From Candidatus Ectomicrobium neotermitis (GTDB taxonomy: Bacteria; Elusimicrobiota; Endomicrobiia; Endomicrobiales; Endomicrobiaceae), in the NCBI GenBank assembly GCA_031283745.1, contig JAITBH010000066.1:1-6642 (forward strand): a DNA stretch of 6,642 nucleotides, read 5' to 3'. The position numbers were made by a program, and so were the translations under genes. The notes beneath the pieces are model-generated. The model did no database searches and was not told the DNA's origin. It was given only the letters and a program-made list of their open reading frames with translations. This document shows positions 1 to 4,440 of this stretch, one piece after another; positions within the stretch are counted from its first letter, which is position 1, and each line of letters begins with the position of its first letter.

Positions 1-1
1 T

Positions 2-112
2 TGGGCTTTGATAGAGATGAGCAAATATAACTATAACCGCACAACCTCCTTGATATTAGACAACATCGAAAACCAGATAATTTCCGATGACATTCAATCC
101 ACCCTCCGTTAA
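2..112 (+). CDS. Possible 3' end of an upstream gene (partial)
   Basis: Frame 2 is open from the left edge for 36 codons and stops at TAA 110-112. The other two forward frames close within the first 30 bases. The residues begin WALIEMSKYNYNRTTSL and end DIQSTLR. The composition is polar and protein-like, but I recognise no family. The stop falls just where the repeat island begins, which is what a gene end would look like. It is also short enough to be open by chance, so this is a tentative call. Confidence 0.35.
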   Translation, partial: WALIEMSKYNYNRTTSLILDNIENQIISDDIQSTLR

Positions 113-134
113 TCACTAAACACTCACCCCCAGA

Positions 135-150
135 TGTTCCACGTGGAACA
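135..150. promoter_or_regulatory. parS: parS site 1 (ParB-binding centromere site)
   Basis: TGTTCCACGTGGAACA is a perfect 16-bp palindrome with a CACGTG core. It matches the widespread chromosomal parS consensus (TGTTNCACGTGNAACA). ParB clamps load here and spread on the DNA. It lies 364 bp before the parA start, in a locus that also encodes ParA and ParB, which makes the assignment secure. Confidence 0.93.
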
Positions 151-174
151 TTCGCTTTTAATCACCTCCCCGCC
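151..174. repeat. parS-linked conserved spacer, copy 1
   Basis: The 24 bases after parS site 1 begin TTCGCTTTTAATCA and end CTCCCCGCC. Nearly the same bases follow parS site 2 (303-326) and, inverted, parS site 3 (1345-1367). The conserved unit is therefore larger than the ParB palindrome. Its role is unknown. Confidence 0.8.
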
Positions 175-252
<78 letters not shown>

Positions 253-257
253 GTTCA

Positions 258-281
258 CTAACCACTAACCACTAATCACTG
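258..281. repeat. 24-bp heptamer-based repeat, copy A
   Basis: The unit is CTAACCA twice, then CTAATCA, then CTG. It is identical to copies at 368-391 and 428-451. It ends five bases before parS site 2. A more degenerate relative (TAATCAC, TAAACAC) is visible at 110-123. Confidence 0.9.
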
Positions 282-286
282 CCTAA

Positions 287-302
287 CGTTCCACGTGGAA
301 CA
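287..302. promoter_or_regulatory. parS: parS site 2
   Basis: CGTTCCACGTGGAACA has 15 of 16 positions of parS site 1. Only the first base differs (C for T), leaving a perfect 14-bp inner palindrome at 288-301. Start-to-start spacing from site 1 is 152 bp. It should still bind ParB, since the CACGTG core and flanking GTTC/GAAC are intact. Confidence 0.88.
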
Positions 303-326
303 TTCGTTTTTAATCAACTCCCAGCC
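303..326. repeat. parS-linked conserved spacer, copy 2
   Basis: The 24 bases begin TTCGTTTTTAATCAACTCCC and end AGCC. They differ from copy 1 at only three positions. They lead directly into hexamer repeats, as in copy 1. Confidence 0.8.
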
Positions 327-368
327 TTTGCCTTTGCCTTTGCCTTTGCCTTTGCCTTTGCCTTTGCC
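327..368. repeat. Hexamer tandem repeat, 7 x TTTGCC
   Basis: Seven perfect TTTGCC units follow spacer copy 2. Unlike the first array, no GTTGCT units are present. The array runs straight into heptamer copy B. Confidence 0.93.
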
Positions 369-391
369 TAACCACTAACCACTAATCACTG
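368..391. repeat. 24-bp heptamer-based repeat, copy B
   Basis: Same 24 bases as copies A and C (CTAACCA, CTAACCA, CTAATCA, CTG). It shares its first base with the end of the hexamer array and is followed by GTCGTTC and the small hairpin. Confidence 0.9.
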
Positions 392-398
392 TCGTTCG

Positions 399-413
399 GG
401 TGGGACGCCCGCC
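399..413. repeat. Small GC-rich hairpin between direct GTCGTTC heptamers
   Basis: GGTGGG (399-404) can pair with CCCGCC (408-413), with one T-G pair and a 3-nt loop. The heptamer GTCGTTC stands on both sides, at 391-397 and 420-426. The hairpin is more GC-rich than its surroundings and separates heptamer copies B and C. No T-run follows, so it is not a terminator. Confidence 0.5.
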
Positions 414-427
414 GATGGTGTCGTTCA

Positions 428-451
428 CTAACCACTAACCACTAATCACTG
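428..451. repeat. 24-bp heptamer-based repeat, copy C
   Basis: Third identical copy. As in copy A, it is preceded by CGTTCA. It ends just upstream of the probable parA -10 element. Confidence 0.9.
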
Positions 452-457
452 CCGTTT

Positions 458-466
458 TGGTAGAAT
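458..466 (+). promoter_or_regulatory. Possible extended -10 promoter of parA
   Basis: TGGTAGAAT reads as an extended -10 (TGN plus TAGAAT, one mismatch to TATAAT), 33 bases before the parA start. No good -35 hexamer is visible at the expected distance, which would fall inside heptamer copy C. The extended -10 could partly compensate. Placement between parS sites and parA leaves room for ParB to affect transcription. Confidence 0.4.
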
Positions 467-498
467 AACCGCAAAAATTAATCCAAAAAGGAGGGAAA

Positions 499-1263
499 AT
501 GAGCAAAATCATTGCAATTGCTAATCAAAAAGGGGGGGTCGGCAAAACCACTACTGCCATAAATTTTTCCGCAGCGTTAGCTGAACTTGGAAAAGCTTGT
601 TTATTAGTCGATATGGATCCGCAGAGCAATAGCACGACTGGGCTTGGCATCGACAAAAATACTCCCCACAATATTTACAATGTTCTCTTAAACGGTATGG
701 ATATTGGGCAGATCATAAAAACTACTGCCGATGACTGGTTAGATATTGCACCGTCGAGCAATGATTTGGCAGGGGCTGAAGCGGAGCTTGTCAATTTGCC
801 CGACAGATACACTAAACTCAAATCGTCTTTGGAAAAAATCAGCAATGTTTATGAATACATTATTATTGATTGCCCGCCGTCGCTGGGTTTTTTGACGCTA
901 AATTCTTTGATTGCCGCAAATTCAGTTTTGGTTACTGTTCAGGGCGAATATTTTTCTTTAGAGGGCTTAGGGCAACTTTCCGATACTATAAATAGGCTCA
1001 TCGACCAAAACGGTTTAGAGCTGGAGGGAGTCCTGTTTACGATGATTAACTCTCAAACTATTCTCGCCCGACAGGTTGCAGATAATGTCAAAAAGCATTT
1101 CGGCGACAAGGTTTACTCGACAATTATTCCCAGAATGGTGAAACTCGCAGAGGCGCCAAGTTTTGGAAAATCAATTTTCTCTTATGACCCAAACGGCAAG
1201 GCAAAACAATGTTATTTAGAGTTGGCATACGAATTTCTGGAGAGACAGAACGGCAGGGGATAG
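499..1263 (+). CDS. parA: Chromosome-partitioning ATPase ParA (Soj family)
   Basis: A 254-aa cytoplasmic ATPase of the ParA/MinD superfamily. It binds DNA non-specifically as an ATP dimer, and ParB-parS complexes move along its gradient to segregate origins. The deviant Walker A motif KGGVGKTT lies at residues 11-18, with signature lysine K11 and catalytic lysine K16. Walker A' is LLVDMDPQ at 35-42 and Walker B is YIIIDCPPS around 120-128. Length fits chromosomal Soj proteins, which lack the N-terminal HTH of many plasmid ParAs. The start is supported by AAGGAGGG at 488-495, a close but strong ribosome site. The last residues (RQNGRG) extend slightly beyond the usual helix end and run into the GGG-repeat, whose second G-run begins at the last base of the stop codon TAG. 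The Walker A codons contain A5G7 (527-538), a slippage-prone tract. Confidence 0.97.
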   Translation: MSKIIAIANQKGGVGKTTTAINFSAALAELGKACLLVDMDPQSNSTTGLGIDKNTPHNIYNVLLNGMDIGQIIKTTADDWLDIAPSSNDLAGAEAELVNLPDRYTKLKSSLEKISNVYEYIIIDCPPSLGFLTLNSLIAANSVLVTVQGEYFSLEGLGQLSDTINRLIDQNGLELEGVLFTMINSQTILARQVADNVKKHFGDKVYSTIIPRMVKLAEAPSFGKSIFSYDPNGKAKQCYLELAYEFLERQNGRG

Positions 1264-1305
1264 GGAACGAAAGGGAAAGAAAGGGAACAAAAGGGAACGA
1301 CAGGG
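1256..1305 (+). other. Predicted G-quadruplex motif at parA stop codon
   Basis: Six G-runs lie at 1256-1259, 1263-1265, 1273-1275, 1283-1285, 1293-1295 and 1303-1305. The loops are 3, 7, 7, 7 and 7 nt. This satisfies the standard G3+N1-7 consensus, with two spare runs. It could form in the + strand DNA and in the parA-parB transcript. Seven-nucleotide loops predict modest stability, so folding is inferred, not shown. Confidence 0.6.
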
Positions 1306-1309
1306 AACT
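1262..1309. repeat. 10-bp tandem repeat (AGGGAACGAA type), 4.8 copies
   Basis: Successive units are AGGGAACGAA, AGGGAAAGAA, AGGGAACAAA, AGGGAACGAC and a partial AGGGAACT. The phase is exact with no indels. The array starts inside the parA stop codon and is purine-rich on the + strand. A 10-bp period places each unit on nearly the same face of the helix. Confidence 0.9.
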
Positions 1310-1320
1310 ACCACGACCAC

Positions 1321-1383
1321 GGCAACAACAACGGCAAAGACAAAGGCGGGGAGTTAATAAAAGCGAATGTTCCACGTGGAACA
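1321..1383 (-). repeat. Inverted copy of the parS-spacer-hexamer cassette
   Basis: Read on the minus strand from 1383, this gives parS, then a 23-bp spacer beginning TTCGCTTTTATTAACTCCCC, then hexamer-like units TTTGTC, TTTGCC, GTTGTT and GTTGCC. The order and spacer match copies 1 and 2 upstream of parA with only one deletion and a few substitutions. parA is therefore flanked by inverted copies of one cassette. Further hexamer fragments (GGCAAA, GACAAA) recur at 1410-1421 past the parS site. Confidence 0.85.
1368..1383. promoter_or_regulatory. parS: parS site 3
   Basis: TGTTCCACGTGGAACA is identical to site 1 and perfectly palindromic. It sits between parA and parB, 99 bp before the parB start, a position from which bound ParB could also influence parB expression. 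Confidence 0.93.
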
Positions 1384-1454
1384 TTGGGGTTTTGAAAGGT
1401 GTTGCGGGCGGCAAAGACAAAAAGGCAAGTGGAAAAATAGAAAAAATCAAAAAA

Positions 1455-1460
1455 AGGAGG
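1455..1460 (+). promoter_or_regulatory. Ribosome binding site that fixes the parB start
   Basis: AGGAGG is a full anti-Shine-Dalgarno match six bases before ATG 1467. The reading frame stays open 86 codons further upstream to an ATG at 1209 inside parA. That ATG has no such site, and the extension would translate low-complexity repeat DNA. Confidence 0.9.
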
Positions 1461-1466
1461 CAGCTT

Positions 1467-2339
1467 ATGCAGCAACAAAAATTAGGTAGGGGCTTGGATG
1501 CTATTTTTGGCAATCGGCAGCTGTCAGGTGCGGGCGAGGCGGTGCTGAGTATCCCTTTGAGCAAAATAAAGCCGAATAAGTATCAGCCGAGAGAGAATTT
1601 TAATGAAGAACACATTCAGGAGCTGGCTCAATCTATTAAAAAGTATGGGCTTATTCAGCCTATATCCGTTTCGCCTGCCGCCATACCGGGAGAATATGAG
1701 CTGATTGCGGGCGAAAGACGATATAGGGCAAGCCTTGCGGCGGGGCTGACCGATATTAAAGCGGTAGTTCTGTCGGGTGCTAACGATGAGAATAAAATGA
1801 ACTTGGCTTTGATAGAAAATCTTCAACGTGAAAACTTAAACCCCATCGAAGAGGCTAAGGCATATCAAAGATTGATAGATGAGTTTAAGCATACTCATGA
1901 TGAAATTTCTGAAATTGTCGGCAAAAGCCGTTCTACCGTCACAAATTCTTTGAGGCTTTTGGCTCTGCCTGACTATATTCAAACTTTCATTTATGATGGA
2001 AAAATTTCTGTCAGCCACGGCAAAGCACTCTTGGGCATAACCGATGAGGCTATTCTTAAAGATCTGGCTGCAAAAATTGTCGATGAGAAAATATCGGTTC
2101 GCGAGATTGAGCAGCTTGCCTCAAAAACTAAAACTGACACAGGTCCCCAAGAACAAAAACCTCCTCAAAAACCTCTTGCGGTGGAGCTGTCTAACCTAAA
2201 AGATGAAATTCAGAGGAAGTTTGGGACGAAGGTCAACATTAAAGGCAATGTCAAAAAGGGAAAAATTGAGGTTTTTTACTATTCTTTGGAGGATTTAGAG
2301 AGAATAGCGGCAGCCCTCAATATCAACCCCGCACAATAG
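1467..2339 (+). CDS. parB: ParB/Spo0J chromosome-partitioning protein
   Basis: A 290-aa CTP-dependent DNA clamp that loads at parS and spreads, recruiting ParA and condensin. The N-terminal LGRGLDAIF (residues 6-14) is the ParA-stimulating segment. The CTP-binding region includes QPRENF (40-45), GERRYRAS (82-89) and ENLQREN (117-123). The helix-turn-helix lies around 143-166 (HTHDEISEIVGKSRSTVTN). A basic, proline-rich linker (about 219-237) leads to the C-terminal dimerisation domain (about 240-285). Length is normal for chromosomal ParB. The 203-bp gap from parA is unusually long for this pair and is filled by repeats and a parS site. The start at ATG 1467 is chosen from the strong ribosome site and from homology beginning at this point. 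The stop is two bases before the helicase start. Confidence 0.97.
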   Translation: MQQQKLGRGLDAIFGNRQLSGAGEAVLSIPLSKIKPNKYQPRENFNEEHIQELAQSIKKYGLIQPISVSPAAIPGEYELIAGERRYRASLAAGLTDIKAVVLSGANDENKMNLALIENLQRENLNPIEEAKAYQRLIDEFKHTHDEISEIVGKSRSTVTNSLRLLALPDYIQTFIYDGKISVSHGKALLGITDEAILKDLAAKIVDEKISVREIEQLASKTKTDTGPQEQKPPQKPLAVELSNLKDEIQRKFGTKVNIKGNVKKGKIEVFYYSLEDLERIAAALNINPAQ

Positions 2340-2341
2340 TT

Positions 2342-3598
2342 ATGAAAATAGAAATAAATGAAGAGTTTAAGGAAGCGTTGGATTTAATAGCACAAACCAA
2401 TATCTGCGTTTTTGTTACAGGCCGCGCCGGCACGGGCAAAACCACTTTTTTGAGATACTATATGACTCAAGTCTCAAAAAAAACTGTCGTCCTTGCGCCG
2501 ACTGGTGTTGCCGCCCTAAACGCAGGAGGGGAAACCATTCACTCCTTTTTCAAATTCAGTCCCGCCGTCACCGTTTCAAAAATCAAAAATAAAAATCTGG
2601 GGGGCGGCTCTATCTATAAAAAGGTAGAGACCATAATTATTGACGAAGCGTCTATGCTGCGCTGCGACCTGCTTGACTGTATGGATAAATTTTTGAGGCT
2701 CAATCGGCAAAAACATCGGGAACCTTTTGGCGGAGTGCAGATTGTTTTCATCGGGGATTTATGCCAGCTGCCCCCTGTTGTTAGGCAGGAGGAAAGAGAT
2801 GTTTTTAGCACTGTTTATGAATCGCCGTTTTTTTTGCATGCCCGAGTGCTGAGCAATTGCATGATGAGAACAGTCGAGCTAAAAAAGATTTATCGGCAAA
2901 GCGACCCTGAGTTCATCTACATATTAAACAGCGTGAGGAATAAAACGATAGACGATGCTTCAATTAGAAAATTAAATCGGCAGGTTGCAAAAAGTTTGCC
3001 CGAGCAGGATATGCGGATATATCTGACCACCACAAATAAGCGGGCTGCCTCCATAAATGAACAATACTTGAGCAAAATCAAAGAAAAAGCTTTCGAATTT
3101 AACGCCGTAACGGAAAAAGTGAGTCCGACCGAGAAGGAAAATGCTTTTCCCGCTGAGCAAACACTGATCGTAAAGAAAGGCGCTCAGGTGATGATGTTAA
3201 ACAATGATGCCGCTGGGAGATGGGTCAATGGCTCTATCGGCATTGTTACAGACATAATAAAAGATAAGAAAGGTGAAAAAAGTTCCATTTGTGTTCGTTT
3301 TCCAAGCGGACGCATAGAAAAAGCCGAACCGTTTGTCTGGGAGCTATTTAAATATAAATGGAATGATAAAGATCAACAGATTGAGACTGAAAGTGCTGGA
3401 TTTTTTAGGCAATACCCCCTAAAACTTTCGTGGGCAGTAACAATTCACAAAAGTCAGGGGAAAACTTTCGACAATGTTGTTATTGATATGGAAAGGGGCG
3501 CCTTTGCACCGGGTCAGCTATATGTGGCGCTGAGCAGATGTTCAACTTTAGAAGGAATTTCCCTCATGCGTCCTCTCTCCCGACGCGATATTCTTTGA
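2342..3598 (+). CDS. PIF1/RecD-like SF1B DNA helicase
   Basis: A 418-aa ATP-dependent helicase, probably 5'-to-3' as known for SF1B. Motifs run in order: Walker A GRAGTGKTT (27-35), motif Ia APTGVAALNAGGETIHSFF (52-70), Walker B DEAS (101-104), motif III IGDLCQLPP (137-145), motif IV YRQ (184-186), motif V AVTIHKSQGKTFDNV (365-379) and motif VI YVALSRC (394-400). The Ia segment and overall layout match the PIF1-like bacterial group better than full-length RecD2, which is longer and has an N-terminal extension. There is no obvious accessory domain after motif VI. The gene begins two bases after parB with no clear ribosome site, so translation is probably coupled to parB and the genes share an operon. 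PIF1 relatives resolve G-quadruplexes and forks. A role at the origin or par region is inference. Confidence 0.88.
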   Translation: MKIEINEEFKEALDLIAQTNICVFVTGRAGTGKTTFLRYYMTQVSKKTVVLAPTGVAALNAGGETIHSFFKFSPAVTVSKIKNKNLGGGSIYKKVETIIIDEASMLRCDLLDCMDKFLRLNRQKHREPFGGVQIVFIGDLCQLPPVVRQEERDVFSTVYESPFFLHARVLSNCMMRTVELKKIYRQSDPEFIYILNSVRNKTIDDASIRKLNRQVAKSLPEQDMRIYLTTTNKRAASINEQYLSKIKEKAFEFNAVTEKVSPTEKENAFPAEQTLIVKKGAQVMMLNNDAAGRWVNGSIGIVTDIIKDKKGEKSSICVRFPSGRIEKAEPFVWELFKYKWNDKDQQIETESAGFFRQYPLKLSWAVTIHKSQGKTFDNVVIDMERGAFAPGQLYVALSRCSTLEGISLMRPLSRRDIL

Positions 3599-3602
3599 AA
3601 AA

Positions 3603-3637
3603 GCCCCAAAAAACGCTGTTTTTGACTACAGGGGGGC
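3603..3637 (+). other. Imperfect hairpin between helicase gene and rpmH
   Basis: AAAAAC (3609-3614) pairs with GTTTTT (3618-3623) around a GCT loop. GCCCC (3603-3607) could pair with GGGGC (3633-3637) outside it, across an uneven internal loop. It comes directly after the helicase stop but lacks a 3' T-run, so it is a poor intrinsic terminator. Its 3' arm overlaps the -35 element of the rpmH promoter. Confidence 0.3.
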
Positions 3638-3650
3638 ATTTAGTTATAAT
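3622..3650 (+). promoter_or_regulatory. Strong sigma70-type promoter of rpmH
   Basis: TTGACT (3622-3627) and TATAAT (3645-3650) are separated by exactly 17 bp. The expected start is near 3657, giving a leader of about 36 nt. This is the best promoter in the window and fits high expression of a ribosomal protein gene. It should also serve rnpA, yidD and yidC. Confidence 0.85.
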
Positions 3651-3692
3651 CGCCTCAGTCGAATAAATCTCACATTTAAGAGGAAAAAATCA

Positions 3693-3827
3693 ATGAAAAG
3701 AACATTTCAGCCCAATAATCGCAGGAGAAAAAAGAAGATCGGTTTTAGAGCAAGAATGGCAACTCCTGGGGGGAGACGGGTATTGAGCGCACGCAGAAGA
3801 AAGGGCAGAAAAGTTTTAAGTGCATAA
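3693..3827 (+). CDS. rpmH: Ribosomal protein bL34
   Basis: A 44-aa, highly basic protein of the large ribosomal subunit, MKRTFQPNNRRRKKKIGFRA onward, with the family core RMATPGGRRVLSARRRKGRK at 21-40. Only the KRTFQP start and this core are needed to recognise it. Length is typical. An AAGAGGA ribosome site lies about nine bases upstream. Its stop is nine bases before rnpA, the standard order. dnaA, often upstream of rpmH, is not present here. Confidence 0.97.
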   Translation: MKRTFQPNNRRRKKKIGFRARMATPGGRRVLSARRRKGRKVLSA

Positions 3828-3836
3828 AAGATTAGA

Positions 3837-4199
3837 ATGTCTCAAAAAAAGCGATTTTCGCTGACTTATAACGAGAAAATTCATTTGCAAAAAGATTTCA
3901 TTATGGCGTTAAGAAATGGCAGACGGCTTGAAAATCAGATAATTAAAATCATCGCTTACAAAAACCCCTCCTCAAAAAAAAGAAGAATCGGGCTTATAAC
4001 ATCAAGAAAGGTTGCACCGGCAGTAAAAAGAAATTCGGTAAAAAGGAAGTTGCGGGAAATTTTTAGAACAAACAAACATTCTTTGACTGACGGCTTAGAT
4101 TTAATTTTCATATCAAAAAGCAATACTACAAAAGCTCAATACGAAGAATTAAAGTCGGCTGTTTTGTCTCTTTTAGAAAAAGCGGGGCTGTATCGATGA
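3837..4199 (+). CDS. rnpA: Ribonuclease P protein component
   Basis: A 120-aa basic protein that assists the RNase P RNA in removing 5' leaders from pre-tRNAs. The N-terminal KKRFSLTYNEKI region and the RNR-motif helix KRNSVKRKLREIFR (64-77) are characteristic, as is IGLITSRKVAPAVKRN just before it. Length is normal for the family. No ribosome site stands out before ATG 3837, and the next in-frame Met is residue 23, inside the conserved fold. Translation is therefore probably coupled to rpmH. The last four bases overlap yidD. Confidence 0.95.
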   Translation: MSQKKRFSLTYNEKIHLQKDFIMALRNGRRLENQIIKIIAYKNPSSKKRRIGLITSRKVAPAVKRNSVKRKLREIFRTNKHSLTDGLDLIFISKSNTTKAQYEELKSAVLSLLEKAGLYR

Positions 4200-4429
4200 A
4201 ACACATAGCATTACTGCTCATCAAATTTTATCAACTCTTCATATCCCCCATTTTGTTACCTTCTTGCAGGTTCCATCCCAGTTGTTCAAATTATGCTTAT
4301 CAAGCTATACAAGTCCATGGATTTATTAAAGGGTCATTTCTTGCACTAAAAAGAATTGCCCGCTGCCATCCGTTTTGCAAGGGCGGCATTGACCCTGTCC
4401 CAGCTAAAAACACAAAAATAATCAAATAA
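4196..4429 (+). CDS. yidD: Membrane protein insertion efficiency factor YidD
   Basis: A 77-aa membrane-associated protein that aids YidC/Sec-dependent insertion of membrane proteins. The hallmark segments are CRFHPSCSNYAYQAI (24-38) and RCHPFCKGGIDPVP (56-69), with an amphipathic hydrophobic N-terminus (about 4-22). Cysteines C24, C30 and C57 are the usual positions and C61 is additional. The ATG overlaps the end of rnpA (ATGA), indicating coupled translation. yidC follows after 11 bases. Confidence 0.95.
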   Translation: MKHIALLLIKFYQLFISPILLPSCRFHPSCSNYAYQAIQVHGFIKGSFLALKRIARCHPFCKGGIDPVPAKNTKIIK

Positions 4430-4440
4430 AGGAAAAGTCT

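Noticed and set aside
1209..1466. N-terminal extension of ParB from the in-frame ATG at 1209
   Set aside because: It would overlap parA and translate low-complexity repeat DNA (Arg/Gln-rich). It has no ribosome site, while ATG 1467 has AGGAGG at ideal spacing and starts at the conserved ParB N-terminus.
1124..1564. Minus-strand open frame across the parA-parB junction
   Set aside because: The product is Cys/Leu/Ser/Pro-rich because it reads the complement of repeats, and it overlaps two certain genes.
1824..1839. parS-like bases within parB
   Set aside because: Only the ACGTGAAA part matches. There are about five mismatches, the palindrome is lost, and the bases encode the conserved ENLQREN motif.
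3603..3637. Rho-independent terminator of the par operon
   Set aside because: The hairpin is uneven and is not followed by a T-run. It is kept only as an imperfect hairpin.
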